64,000 nt of DNA from Bacteroidota bacterium (GTDB taxonomy: Bacteria; Bacteroidota; Bacteroidia; Chitinophagales; Chitinophagaceae), in assembly GCA_018267965.1 (NCBI GenBank), contig JAFDXK010000002.1, positions 806,001 to 870,000 of the forward strand. The letters are read 5' to 3'. Below the pieces are notes generated by a model. That model made no database searches and was not told the DNA's origin. It saw nothing but the letters and a program-made list of their open reading frames with translations. This document shows positions 8,546-16,804 of the stretch, piece by piece; position 1 is the stretch's first letter; the number at the start of each line of letters is the position of its first letter. The translations under genes and the position numbers were made by a program.

Positions 8546-9541
8546 ATGCAACACAAACTCTTTTTTACTTGCTTCTTTTTAATCCTGCTTACTGCCTGCA
8601 ATGCACAGCGCAGGGAAGCTAACGTATATCCTGTTGCGTTTTATAATCTCGAAAACCTGTTTGATACAGATAACGACCCGAATACGGATGATGATGATTT
8701 TACACCAGGTGGTAGTATGCATTATACCAATACCATCTACCGGCAGCGATTGCATAACATGGCAATGGTACTACAGGTAATAGGCGATGATAAAAACAAA
8801 GATGGTTTTGCATTGCTGGGTGTGGCTGAGGTTGAGAATGACAAGGTGCTGAATGATTTATTGTCGCAGCCTGAAATCAGTAACCGTCGTTATAAATACG
8901 TATGGTATAACAGTGCCGACCCTCGTGGCATTGATGTGGCATTGATATATAACCCTGCATATTTCACGGTCATTAATTCTAAACCATTACCTGTGAGGTT
9001 GAATGGCTTGGGTGGAAAGGAAGATACACGTCATGTATTGTATGTGCAGGGTGTATTGGGTAAAGATACCGTGCATGTATTGGTGAACCACTGGCCATCG
9101 CGAAGGGAAGGAGAGGAGAGTGTAGCCAAACGTGCTGCTGCTGCAATGGTGGATGCAGACATGATACGCAACATAAAAGCAAAAAATGCTACTGCAAAAA
9201 TTATCGTGATGGGCGACCTTAATGACAATCCTGCCGATGCCAGTATAACGGATGTGTTGGGTGCAGTTAATACTAAGTCATCTGCATTGTATAATCCATG
9301 GGTTGAAGTATTGCAATCGGGCAGGGGGACAGAAGTGTTTCAGCGTCATTGGAATTTGTTCGACCAGATCATCATTTCAAATAATCTGCACTATGCAGGC
9401 TGTGCTATTGAAGACAGGGATTTTATGACCTTTAGTAATAGAAATGCAGACCGTTATCCCCGCCGTGCATTCCGTGGCTTTTTCTGGAACAATGGCTACA
9501 GCGACCATTTTCCGGTGGTGTTGTATTTGAATAAAAAATAA
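8546..9541 (+). CDS. Lipoprotein with endonuclease/exonuclease/phosphatase fold
   Basis: A 331-aa protein with a lipobox-type signal (F-F-L-I-L-L-T-A-C near residue 18), so probably membrane-anchored outside the cytoplasm. The EEP-superfamily metal-site motifs are visible: F-Y-N-L-E-N-L-F near the start, G-V-A-E-V-E-N in the middle, N-H-W-P-S-R-R, G-D-L-N-D-N-P and the C-terminal Y-S-D-H-F-P-V-V. This group contains secreted nucleases and phosphoesterases; the exact substrate cannot be told. It begins 22 bp after pfkA with no terminator, so read-through is possible. Confidence 0.85.
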   Translation: MQHKLFFTCFFLILLTACNAQRREANVYPVAFYNLENLFDTDNDPNTDDDDFTPGGSMHYTNTIYRQRLHNMAMVLQVIGDDKNKDGFALLGVAEVENDKVLNDLLSQPEISNRRYKYVWYNSADPRGIDVALIYNPAYFTVINSKPLPVRLNGLGGKEDTRHVLYVQGVLGKDTVHVLVNHWPSRREGEESVAKRAAAAMVDADMIRNIKAKNATAKIIVMGDLNDNPADASITDVLGAVNTKSSALYNPWVEVLQSGRGTEVFQRHWNLFDQIIISNNLHYAGCAIEDRDFMTFSNRNADRYPRRAFRGFFWNNGYSDHFPVVLYLNKK

Positions 9542-9561
9542 AAGCACCCCTAAGGGTGCTT
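9533..9561 (-). terminator. Rho-independent terminator of the T9SS protein gene
   Basis: On the minus strand AAGCACCC-ttag-GGGTGCTT (9542-9561) is followed by TTATTTTTT. The T-run overlaps the last codons of the converging EEP gene. On the plus strand the hairpin has no T-run. Confidence 0.75.
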
Positions 9562-9585
9562 CGTAGTATAAACATCTAAAACAGT

Positions 9586-10185
9586 TTATTCCTTTATCAG
9601 CTTTTGCGTGGTTACTAACTTGGCTGCATCATCATATGCAGAAAGGGAATACGTACCCGTTGCCCAGTTGCCAGTATTGATTTGTACAGGTTGTTGTTGT
9701 AGTTTTTCTGTAGCAATGATTTTGCCTGTAATATCTCTTATAGTTACAGATAACGTATTGCCTGTGGTGTTATTAACTACCACATTGTTTTGTGCAGGGT
9801 TGGGGTAAATGCTGATGGCTTGCGTTGTGGTTACTTTATTTACATTCAGCAATTCAGGTTCATATACATACTCGAAGTAAGTGAAATATTGCGGATAGTT
9901 AACCCTCAGGTCGTGTATCAAATTAGAGTCGGCACACTGTACGTAGTATATCTCTCTCATGTATTGATAATTGGATGAGGGGAATGGGTGGTTGCAAGCA
10001 GTCACGTTATAATTAGCAATAATAGTGTTGATGCCTGCCACTGTAAAAGTGGGAGCACCTGTTGAGTTCATCGTAATAATAGTAGTGTCTGACAGACTGA
10101 AATATGCCCCTTTAAAGGTCATAGTTTGTGCATGTCCATTGAAAACTGTAAGTAAAATAAAAACAGAGAGTACAAATCTTTTCAT
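9586..10185 (-). CDS. Small secreted protein with T9SS sorting domain
   Basis: A 199-aa protein with a signal peptide (MKRFVLSVFILLTVFNGHAQ), about 100 residues of unrecognised sequence and a C-terminal type A sorting domain from about residue 122 (I-S-I-Y-P-N-P-A ... G-K-I-I-A-T-E ... G-T-Y-S-L-S ... K-L-I-K-E). The sorting domain sends proteins through the type IX system to the cell surface or medium. The mature part is too short and featureless to name. Confidence 0.8.
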   Translation of the reverse strand: MKRFVLSVFILLTVFNGHAQTMTFKGAYFSLSDTTIITMNSTGAPTFTVAGINTIIANYNVTACNHPFPSSNYQYMREIYYVQCADSNLIHDLRVNYPQYFTYFEYVYEPELLNVNKVTTTQAISIYPNPAQNNVVVNNTTGNTLSVTIRDITGKIIATEKLQQQPVQINTGNWATGTYSLSAYDDAAKLVTTQKLIKE

Positions 10186-10292
10186 AAACAGAATGTTTAA
10201 AAGGTTGAAGGATAAATAATTTGTATTATAAAGTTAACACTTTCGTAATAGCGATATTGTCATTAGTTTGTTGGGCTTAAATTAATAAATGA

Positions 10293-10314
10293 TAAAAGCA
10301 CCCTTTAAGGTGCT
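10293..10314 (-). terminator. Rho-independent terminator of the duplicated-domain secreted gene
   Basis: On the minus strand AGCACC pairs with GGTGCT (10297-10314 in plus coordinates) over a short AT-rich loop and is followed by TTTAT. It lies 30 bp beyond the stop at 10344. The T-run is short, so strength is uncertain. Confidence 0.6.
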
Positions 10315-10343
10315 CTGTACTTATACATCTAAACAATTCATTC

Positions 10344-11027
10344 TTAAGGTGTTGCCGTTATAACGATGCCTTCTTCGCCTTTGGTGGGCTTGAAACCAGC
10401 CTGTGCTTCAAACATGGTCTCGTATTTCTCTGCCATGTCGCCCTTTAGTTTTTTGCCATTCACGAAAATGCCATTCAGGTTCCATTTTACGGTATAATTA
10501 TTCTTATTGGTAATCAGCCCGTCTTGTATCATCGCTTTTACAATGCCATCTGTACTTGTGGTTTTGGTGTTGTCTATAGTGTGTGTTACGATATTGCTTG
10601 CAGCCGTTTTTATTTCTTTTGGTTGTTGCAATTCCTTATTCACACGGTTTGTTTTCCTGAAAGTAGACTCCTCGTTAAAGATGTCTTTCATCGATGCCTT
10701 AGAACCAGTGATAGAGATAAAGAAGTCGTGCCCGTTATTGAACTGGTCAAAGTATTTTTTCATTTTCTTCTCATAACCCGTGGCGAGTTTCTTGCTTAAC
10801 GCCTGCTGGTTGAAGGTAAAGCTGCCGTTAGTATACATGAAACTATAAGTCTTTTCAGGTTCGATGACACCATCTTTAATAGCATCTACAATAATGAAAT
10901 TCTCATTGCCGTTGGCAAACATCTCATCGCTGATAGCAGACAGTTGATTGTCGAGAGAGGTATACTGTGCCTGAGCAGCTAAGGGGAGCATCATAACTGC
11001 CAGTAGCAGGTTTTTAATACGTTGCAT
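10344..11027 (-). CDS. Secreted protein with two BlaR1-tail-like repeats
   Basis: A 227-aa exported protein (signal peptide ending A-A-Q-A-Q near residue 20). Two similar segments are visible. One, around residues 48-90, reads D-G-V-I-x5-Y-S-F-M-Y-T-N-G-S-F-T-F-N. The other, around 165-210, reads D-G-L-I-x5-Y-T-V-K-W-N-L-N-G-I-F-V-N-G-K-K-L followed by a helix ending in Y-E-T-M-F. From memory, the pattern D-G-L-I...L-N-x-x-G-x-x-V-N-G-K-K-Q resembles the C-terminal tail of many Bacteroidota M56/BlaR1-type proteins. Here it appears without the peptidase. Function unknown. Confidence 0.7.
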   Translation of the reverse strand: MQRIKNLLLAVMMLPLAAQAQYTSLDNQLSAISDEMFANGNENFIIVDAIKDGVIEPEKTYSFMYTNGSFTFNQQALSKKLATGYEKKMKKYFDQFNNGHDFFISITGSKASMKDIFNEESTFRKTNRVNKELQQPKEIKTAASNIVTHTIDNTKTTSTDGIVKAMIQDGLITNKNNYTVKWNLNGIFVNGKKLKGDMAEKYETMFEAQAGFKPTKGEEGIVITATP

Positions 11028-11175
11028 GTTGGTGGTTTTTTAAAGTTAATACATATGGTTGCCTAATACAACGATGAGATAAAAGTGTTAGTGTAATGAA
11101 AATGTTAAATGATCTTTTTGATTGTGAAGAAGAAAGCCATCTAACAGCAACGCTTAACTCGTATCTTAGCAATCA

Positions 11176-11676
11176 ATGGCAGACAAACCAATCGTCAAAG
11201 GCAATTACCTGCTGCAAAAAATGCAGGGCAAAGGTGGGTGGACGTATACACTTGTGCCCAAGATAATGCAGGACACAAAACGTGCCTTCAATTACGTAAA
11301 GGTGAAGGGCAGTATAGATGGTTATGAGATTAGTAAGATGAACCTGATGCCGATGAGCGGCAGCAAACATCATTTTCTACCTGTAAAAGCTGAGATACGC
11401 AAAGCAATAGGCAAACAGGCTGGCGATACGGTCAAAATCGTTTTGTATCATGATAACGAACCACAAGAGATACCCGATGAAATGATGGAGTGTATGCAGG
11501 ACGAACCCAAAGCGCTGAAGTTTTTCAATACCCTTACGGATAGTCAGAAGAAGTATTATATACAATGGGTGTACGGAGCGAAAACAGAAGCAACACGCAT
11601 CAACCGTATGGCTACAGCTATCAATAGAATGGCAGACGGATTGAAGATGTATGATACACCACCTAAAGATGAATAA
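11176..11676 (+). CDS. DUF1905 / YdeI-OmpD-associated family protein
   Basis: A 166-aa cytoplasmic protein. The first half (about 1-95) fits DUF1905: a G-G-W-T-Y strand, F-x-Y-V-K-V-K-G-S-I-D-G-Y, L-M-P-M-S-G-S-K-H-H-F-L-P-V and G-D-T-V-K-I-V-L. The second half (about 100-166) fits the YdeI/OmpD-associated helical domain with F-x-x-L-T-x-S-Q-K-K-Y-Y-I-Q-W-V and K-T-E-A-T-R-I-N-R. The family is common in Bacteroidota, but its biochemical role is not established. It is followed 11 bp later by a VOC-family gene, probably in one transcript. Confidence 0.82.
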   Translation: MADKPIVKGNYLLQKMQGKGGWTYTLVPKIMQDTKRAFNYVKVKGSIDGYEISKMNLMPMSGSKHHFLPVKAEIRKAIGKQAGDTVKIVLYHDNEPQEIPDEMMECMQDEPKALKFFNTLTDSQKKYYIQWVYGAKTEATRINRMATAINRMADGLKMYDTPPKDE

Positions 11677-11687
11677 AAACAAGTAGT

Positions 11688-12062
11688 ATGAAATTCAAAA
11701 CACTCACCCCCAATATTTTTTATGCCGATATACAGGATGGCTTAAAGCTGTTTGTACAATGCCTTGGCTTTGAGGTAGTGTATGATGATTTGGCTTCTTC
11801 TAACCCTTTTTGCGTAATAGAAAAAGACGGGCTGAAAGCCTGTCTGATACAGGATGCTGAGTTTGCAGCCAAAGACCGTCCCGAATTGCGACTGGAAACG
11901 GATAATATTGAAGAGGTATACACAAAAGTAAATGCTACGTATCCCGAGCTGCTGCATCCTAACAGCAATAAGGTAAGCCTAAAACCATGGCAGGCATTAG
12001 AGTTTGCCTTGCTGGATGCGTCGGGTGTATGCATTATCGTACAGCAATGGCCTAATCAATAA
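11688..12062 (+). CDS. VOC-superfamily (glyoxalase/bleomycin-resistance-like) protein
   Basis: A 124-aa protein of normal size for one vicinal-oxygen-chelate domain. It has paired beta-alpha-beta modules: F-Y-A-D-I-Q-D-G-L-K-L-F-V-Q-C-L-G-F-E-V-V-Y at the start, L-R-L-E-T-D-N-I-E-E-V-Y-T-K in the middle and a terminal D-A-S-G-V-C-I-I-V-Q-Q-W strand. The metal ligands of glyoxalase I are not clearly conserved, so a specific enzyme is not claimed. Its 3' end overlaps the converging GNAT gene by 11 bp. Confidence 0.78.
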   Translation: MKFKTLTPNIFYADIQDGLKLFVQCLGFEVVYDDLASSNPFCVIEKDGLKACLIQDAEFAAKDRPELRLETDNIEEVYTKVNATYPELLHPNSNKVSLKPWQALEFALLDASGVCIIVQQWPNQ

Positions 12063-12522
12063 ACATACGATATGTAGGCTCAGGAAATATTTCAAACCCT
12101 TTTTTGATGTACACTTTTTCTCCTTCGGCTGTGGCGTGTAGTTCAAATGCTTTAATGCCTCTTTCTTTGCCTGTTACCAATAGTTTATCAACGATAGTAG
12201 CAGATAATCCTTTTCGCCTGTATTCAGGTTTGGTGTATATATTCATTACATAGCCCCATATACCCGATGGGTTTTTTACATTACCAGGTTTGGTTAGAAT
12301 GATAACGCCACCTATCGATGCCACTTCGCCATTTACGGTTGCATACCAACACAAATAGTTTTTATTCAACTCACGGTTAAAATAATCTGTAAGGCTGATG
12401 CGTTGTGCCTGTTCATTGGCTGCACTTTGCTTGCCTGCATATTCTTCTGCAAACAGCATACGCATGTCTACTACCAGTGCAGTGTCATCGGGAGTGGCTA
12501 AAATGTATTGTATGTCTTCCAT
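12052..12522 (-). CDS. GNAT-family N-acetyltransferase
   Basis: A 156-aa single-domain GNAT. The acetyl-CoA pyrophosphate loop is visible as Y-R-R-K-G-L-S-A-T-I near residues 100-110. Before it lies an M-N-I-Y-T-K-P strand and after it E-L-H-A-T-A-E-G-E-K-V-Y-I-K-K-G-F, the usual GNAT end. Substrate unknown. It converges on the VOC gene with an 11-bp overlap of the two 3' ends. Confidence 0.88.
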   Translation of the reverse strand: MEDIQYILATPDDTALVVDMRMLFAEEYAGKQSAANEQAQRISLTDYFNRELNKNYLCWYATVNGEVASIGGVIILTKPGNVKNPSGIWGYVMNIYTKPEYRRKGLSATIVDKLLVTGKERGIKAFELHATAEGEKVYIKKGFEIFPEPTYRMFID

Positions 12523-12650
12523 AGGTCAATTATCTAAAACGATAACGCACTAAAAATAGTATCTGCAAATAAACGGATTCTTAACATTCACTTCATATAC
12601 TGCCTCTACCTTTACCGCGAAAATCCATCATCAAAACATATAGAGCAGTT

Positions 12651-12791
12651 ATGAAGGAGATAATAATAACATTAGTTGCATTAGCTATAGCTGCTATACC
12701 TGCTGCTTTGTTGCTGAAGTGGCTGAAACACCGTAAAGAGCATAAGTCGTGGTTGAGACTTACAGGCGGACAGGAAGCTACAGAATTGTAG
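12651..12791 (+). CDS. Possible 46-aa single-span membrane peptide
   Basis: A short open frame (ATG 12651, TAG 12789-12791) encodes a hydrophobic helix of about 22 residues (I-I-I-T-L-V-A-L-A-I-A-A-I-P-A-A-L-L-L) followed by a basic, hydrophilic tail (K-W-L-K-H-R-K-E-H-K). It fills an otherwise empty stretch between the GNAT and DHFR-like genes. The inside-positive composition fits an N-out, C-in membrane peptide. Only the composition and position support it. Confidence 0.4.
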   Translation: MKEIIITLVALAIAAIPAALLLKWLKHRKEHKSWLRLTGGQEATEL

Positions 12792-12812
12792 CCGCAGCAT
12801 GCTGGGTTGCCA

Positions 12813-12820
12813 TATATTTG
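12813..12820 (+). promoter_or_regulatory. -7 promoter box of the DHFR-like gene
   Basis: TATATTTG matches the Bacteroidota TAnnTTTG box exactly and lies 21 bp before the ATG at 12841. It falls downstream of the in-frame ATG at 12799, which argues for 12841 as the true start. Confidence 0.55.
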
Positions 12821-12840
12821 CAGTCTTATCTGCATCGCCC

Positions 12841-13365
12841 ATGCGCACTGTAATACTGTATATCGCCAGCAGCCTTGATGGCTACATTGCCAAACCCAAT
12901 GATGATCTTTCATTTCTTTCACTGGTTCAAAAAGAAGGAGAAGACTATGGCTACCACGATTTTGTTAACACTGTAGATGTCGTGATACTTGGCCGCAAAA
13001 CCTACGACTGGGTAATGAAGCAAGTGCCTGAGTTTCCGCATGCCGATAAAGAAAGTTATATCATTACCCGCACAGCCCGCCCAAGTATAGGTAATACCCA
13101 TTTTTATACAGGAGATTTAGCTGCACTTATCAATGAATTGAAAACAAAAGAAGGTAAGAACATATTTATAGACGGTGGCGCCGAAGTGGTGAATGCCCTG
13201 ATGAAAAGCCACCTGGTAGATGAATACATCATATCGGTGATACCCGTTATGTTGGGTGAAGGCGTACGCCTGTTTAATGAGGGCAGGCCCGAAGAAAGGT
13301 TGCAATTAATAAGCTCTAAAGCATTTAATACTGGGCTTGTGCAATTGCATTACAAAAGAAAGTGA
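12841..13365 (+). CDS. Dihydrofolate reductase-like (RibD C-terminal fold) protein
   Basis: A 174-aa protein beginning with the family's hallmark I-A-S-S-L-D-G-Y-I-A near residues 8-17. It then has V-V-I-L-G-R-K-T-Y, I-I-T-R-T, I-F-I-D-G-G-A-E-V-V and I-S-V-I-P-V-M-L-G-E-G for NADPH binding. This group (YyaP/YwjB-like) is structurally related to DHFR and to the RibD reductase domain but lacks a confirmed substrate. Start 12841 is chosen over 12799 because the family starts directly at the beta-strand and a promoter box lies between the two ATGs. Confidence 0.82.
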   Translation: MRTVILYIASSLDGYIAKPNDDLSFLSLVQKEGEDYGYHDFVNTVDVVILGRKTYDWVMKQVPEFPHADKESYIITRTARPSIGNTHFYTGDLAALINELKTKEGKNIFIDGGAEVVNALMKSHLVDEYIISVIPVMLGEGVRLFNEGRPEERLQLISSKAFNTGLVQLHYKRK

Positions 13366-14547
13366 TTATTTCGCATCCATCACCATATCATACCTGTTGA
13401 GTCCCGGGCCATAAGCATCGTTGGTTATCTGCGTCACTTTGAAACCCAGTTTCTCAAAAAATCCGTAAGTATGTTGTGTTGTATCGAGTATGATGCTGCA
13501 ATGCGGATATAATTTCTGTATCTGTTGCACACGGTATTGAAATAATGCTTTGCCCAAACCATGTTTGTGATAGTCCCTATGTATCATACCCCAAACCATA
13601 TTGGCCACAGGTTTTGCTTCGGGTATATAAAAGCCACCGCAACCCACTACTGCGCCGTCATGCTCCAGCACATAAAAATGTTCGGCTATATTGTTCTTGT
13701 AGGAGTGTCTGCCTTCGTCTTTCCCGGTAAGCCAGTTTTGCAGGTATTCCTTTTCCGTAGGGTCGAAGTATTGGGGTGTGTTACTATCAAATATAGTAAT
13801 GCAGGGTTCACGGTCAGAGGGTTGGTATTCGCGAATGTTCATACACCAAATTACGATGGAAGATGCTACAAAACGCACCATCTCTACTTGTTCCTGCAAA
13901 TGTTCGTTAAGAGCTTCGGTATTGATGTATGATAAACCATGCTGCGCGCAGTAGACAGATAATGAACCATCGTCTGTTACTTTTTCATTGTCTTGCAGCA
14001 ATACGTTATAACCGGCTTGTTTGATTTGTTCGAAATAACTGCGGTTGATAGTAAAGAAAAAATCTGCTTTGTTGTGCTCATTGTTCACAAACATATCAGC
14101 CATATCGTTAGCCAGTTCTCCGCCCTCTTCATAGTTAGCCATTGAATAATCGCCCGTGGTGTTGTGCAGAGCTACTATCAACTCAGGTTGATGCGATAGT
14201 AATTGTTGTGTAACCGCATCTGCAAAAGCAGCTACGAGGTGTTCAGCGTCTTCGTCGTATATGCCATTCTCCAGCAGGCTGTTTTTAATACCTGTAGCAC
14301 TAAACATACGGTTGGGGTCGAAGATGTAGGTATGGTCATTGAGATGAAAACTGATTAAACGTTCTGCCGTATGTTTGATTTCAATGAGTATGCCACATGT
14401 ATGTGGTAATACCTGTTTTGCAGTTTCTACTGCTGTCTGTTCATTCTCATGCAGGTTGATGTAAACAATCCCTGTCCCACCATACACAGTAGTTTGTAAG
14501 CAGATGGTTTCATTACCGAGTGTAAAGAATACTTGAGAGGCTGACAT
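13366..14547 (-). CDS. Fusion of an M14-like zinc peptidase domain with a GNAT acetyltransferase
   Basis: A 393-aa two-domain protein. Residues 1-230 show the active-site pattern of M14 carboxypeptidases/desuccinylases: N-L-H33-E-N-E36 (HxxE zinc ligands), D-P-N79-R80 (substrate carboxylate), A-L-H128-N-T (third zinc ligand) and Y-I-N-T-E211-A (catalytic Glu). There is no signal peptide, so it is cytoplasmic. Residues 237-393 form a GNAT domain with Y-H-K-H-G-L-G-K-A-L-F near 340 and Y-G-F-F-E-K-L-G-F near 375. The pair could remove and add acyl groups on a small molecule or peptide end, but substrates are unknown. The M14 call is motif-based. Confidence 0.75.
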   Translation of the reverse strand: MSASQVFFTLGNETICLQTTVYGGTGIVYINLHENEQTAVETAKQVLPHTCGILIEIKHTAERLISFHLNDHTYIFDPNRMFSATGIKNSLLENGIYDEDAEHLVAAFADAVTQQLLSHQPELIVALHNTTGDYSMANYEEGGELANDMADMFVNNEHNKADFFFTINRSYFEQIKQAGYNVLLQDNEKVTDDGSLSVYCAQHGLSYINTEALNEHLQEQVEMVRFVASSIVIWCMNIREYQPSDREPCITIFDSNTPQYFDPTEKEYLQNWLTGKDEGRHSYKNNIAEHFYVLEHDGAVVGCGGFYIPEAKPVANMVWGMIHRDYHKHGLGKALFQYRVQQIQKLYPHCSIILDTTQHTYGFFEKLGFKVTQITNDAYGPGLNRYDMVMDAK

Positions 14548-14559
14548 CAGGTAAAATAA

Positions 14560-15300
14560 TTATTCCTTAAGCTTCCAGTTCGTTCCGTCATCAAAAGCCA
14601 CTTCGTAAGGAAAGGCTATTTGAATTTTCTTACCATCCCTGCTGAGTGCATCCCACGTTGCAGTACGGGTCTCGCCAATACGCAATGCATCATCATCAAA
14701 ACCACCACCCCAGCCATCTATCATGCCTGTCATATCTGCTGCCTCGTTGAAAGCATTGATGCCATACCATCTGAACCTAATGGCAGATATTTTTTTGCCG
14801 CTTACATTCTTGAAGGTAAGTGTAACGTCTTTATAGGTTGAATAGTCTTTATGTGTAAACCTTGCATTCAGCACTTTTACCGGTGCTGCATACAAGCCTG
14901 TTGTGTCGTAGAGCAATGCGCCCTGTGTGCGTTCTTTAATTGTTTTGACGTTTTCTTTTAAGCTGCTGGGTATGGTATCAATACCTATTTGCGTCATGGC
15001 TACAAGGCTGTCTTTGTTTTTAAAATTTACACCTGAGATATCCTCATGTTTATCGTTTGTTATAATAAACTGAAGTGGTTGTGTGCCACTATAGTCGGCA
15101 AAAGCATCTTTCATCTCCCTGTACACCTTCAAAGAGATTTGAAATTTTTTAACAGCTTCGAGATATGCCTGAGAATCGTTGTAGGCATAAATGGTATCTT
15201 CTTTTAAGCCATCTTCGGTATAGTAATAGGCTTTCTTTCCCATGTGGCTGCAGCTTGCCAGCAAAACGGTAATACAGAATAACATAATAGAGGGTTTCAT
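14560..15300 (-). CDS. Lipoprotein of unknown function
   Basis: A 246-aa protein with a lipoprotein signal (M-L-F-C-I-T-V-L-L-A-S-C near residues 6-17). The N-terminal half is helical and rich in K/D. The C-terminal half (about 150-246) is a beta-rich segment with a Y-K-D-V-T-L-T-F-K-N-V-S-G-K-K-I run and a W-Y-G-I-N-A-F strand, resembling the beta-sandwich found in many Bacteroidota lipoproteins. I do not recognise a named family. It ends 12 bp before the M14-GNAT fusion and could share its transcript. Confidence 0.7.
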   Translation of the reverse strand: MKPSIMLFCITVLLASCSHMGKKAYYYTEDGLKEDTIYAYNDSQAYLEAVKKFQISLKVYREMKDAFADYSGTQPLQFIITNDKHEDISGVNFKNKDSLVAMTQIGIDTIPSSLKENVKTIKERTQGALLYDTTGLYAAPVKVLNARFTHKDYSTYKDVTLTFKNVSGKKISAIRFRWYGINAFNEAADMTGMIDGWGGGFDDDALRIGETRTATWDALSRDGKKIQIAFPYEVAFDDGTNWKLKE

Positions 15301-15364
15301 AAGAAGTGTTTTTTGCTTAGCACTAAGATAAACGATTCAATAAAATTTTGGTAGGAATGAGAAA

Positions 15365-15901
15365 TTATTCACCTTTCAGCCTGCCGTAATATACTAGGTC
15401 AACCGCCGCGCCTGCAGTAGTTTTATAATCGCTGCGCAAAAGCCCTTCTTTTTTAAATCCTGTTTTCTCTGCCAGTTTGCATGCAGCAGTATTATCAGGA
15501 TGTGTTCTTATAAATAACTTATTAAATCCGAGCGTATTAAAATGATAGTCGCAAATAATGGCCAGTGCTCTGGACGAAATACCCTGCGACTGATAATCTT
15601 TATCTGCAAAGTTGCCAAGCTCTGCTTTAGGCAGATTGCGGTCTATGTTTTTAACATCTATAAAGGCGGCAATACGGTTGCGTGTAGTGTCTATTATCAG
15701 ATAGGGGAAGTAGACACCGTCTTCAATACGTTTTAGTACAGAAGCCACATAGTTTTGCGTATCTGCAAAAGTTTTATTTTGTGCCATGGTGCCAGAAAAG
15801 AAATCTTCCAGCCTGCTGCGGTTACTGTCAAACAGTTCAAATAATGCTTCAGCATCTCCGTCTGCTATCAGGCGTATGGTATAGTGGTCGAAGTTTTTCA
15901 T
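15365..15901 (-). CDS. GNAT acetyltransferase, RimJ/RimL type
   Basis: A 178-aa acetyltransferase of the ribosomal-protein-serine type (Acetyltransf_3). It begins with Y-T-I-R-L-I-A-D-G-D-A-E-A-L-F, has E-L-G-N-F-A-D-K-D-Y-Q-S-Q-G-I-S-S-R-A-L as the CoA site, and ends with H-P-D-N-T-A-A-C-K-L-A-E-K-T-G-F-K-K-E-G, which is typical of RimJ/RimL relatives. Many such paralogs act on antibiotics or small amines, so a ribosomal role is not claimed. Confidence 0.88.
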   Translation of the reverse strand: MKNFDHYTIRLIADGDAEALFELFDSNRSRLEDFFSGTMAQNKTFADTQNYVASVLKRIEDGVYFPYLIIDTTRNRIAAFIDVKNIDRNLPKAELGNFADKDYQSQGISSRALAIICDYHFNTLGFNKLFIRTHPDNTAACKLAEKTGFKKEGLLRSDYKTTAGAAVDLVYYGRLKGE

Positions 15902-16040
15902 TAATGTAATTTACTTAGGAATCGAATAGCGCAACTTCTATGTGTACATTTAAAAGCGCTATCATATATCATAAATCACAAATAACTATTCGCCCAATCA
16001 AGCATAATTATTACTTTAGCAGCCCAAATCCATTGTATCA

Positions 16041-16787
16041 ATGAAACTGTTGGAAAATAAAGTAGCCCTTGTTACCGGTGCCAGTCGTGGTATAGGTGAG
16101 GCTATTGCCGTTAAGTTTGCCGAAAATGGCGCTAACATCGCCTTCACTTACCTGTCATCAGACGAAAAAGCCAAAGCCCTCGAAGCCCGTCTCCAAGAAT
16201 TGGGTGTAAAAGCCAAAGCTTATAAAAGTGATGCAGGAGATTTTGCCGCCGCTGAGCAATTAGCTAACGATGTGGTAAAAGAATTCGGCACTATAGATAT
16301 ATGTGTAAACAACGCTGGTATCTCTAAAGATAATTTGTTGCTGCGCCTTACGCCCGACCAATGGGATGATGTAATGGCAGCCAACCTGAAGTCTGTTTAC
16401 AATCTTACCAAGCAGGTGATACGCCCGATGATGAAAGCCCGCAGCGGCAGCATCATCAATATGAGCAGTGTGGTAGGTGTGGAAGGCAACGGCGGACAGG
16501 CAAGCTATGCAGCATCTAAAGCAGGTATCATAGGTTTTACAAAAAGTATAGCACAGGAGCTGGGCAGCCGCAATATTCGTTGCAATGCCATAGCCCCGGG
16601 TTTTATAGAAACAGATATGACACATTACCTGAAAGATGGTGGTGCAGAAAAATGGTTTGAGAAAATACCGATGGCACGTTTCGGCAAGCCCGAAGAGGTA
16701 GCAGGTGTGGCATTGTTCCTCGCTTGCGATATGAGCAGCTATGTAAGCGGGCAGGTCATCAATGCCTGTGGTGCTATGTGCACATAA
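16041..16787 (+). CDS. fabG: 3-oxoacyl-[ACP] reductase
   Basis: A 248-aa short-chain dehydrogenase with the full signature: T-G-A-S-R-G-I-G at 12-19 for NADPH, N-N-A-G at 90-93, Ser142/143, and Y156-A-A-S-K160 as catalytic pair. The Arg in the nucleotide loop and the P-x-x-R-F-G-x-P-E-E end fit FabG. It reduces 3-oxoacyl-ACP in fatty acid elongation. fabH follows 146 bp downstream behind its own promoter box. The final residues (I-N-A-C-G-A-M-C-T) differ from the usual V-N-G-G-M end but the enzyme looks intact. Confidence 0.92.
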   Translation: MKLLENKVALVTGASRGIGEAIAVKFAENGANIAFTYLSSDEKAKALEARLQELGVKAKAYKSDAGDFAAAEQLANDVVKEFGTIDICVNNAGISKDNLLLRLTPDQWDDVMAANLKSVYNLTKQVIRPMMKARSGSIINMSSVVGVEGNGGQASYAASKAGIIGFTKSIAQELGSRNIRCNAIAPGFIETDMTHYLKDGGAEKWFEKIPMARFGKPEEVAGVALFLACDMSSYVSGQVINACGAMCT

Positions 16788-16804
16788 TAAATGGCTTAAT
16801 GTCG

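Noticed and set aside
12593-12922. Minus-strand 109-aa frame between the GNAT and DHFR-like genes
   Set aside because: Its composition (many Cys, His and Trp) looks random and it overlaps the DHFR-like start and the more plausible 46-aa plus-strand peptide.
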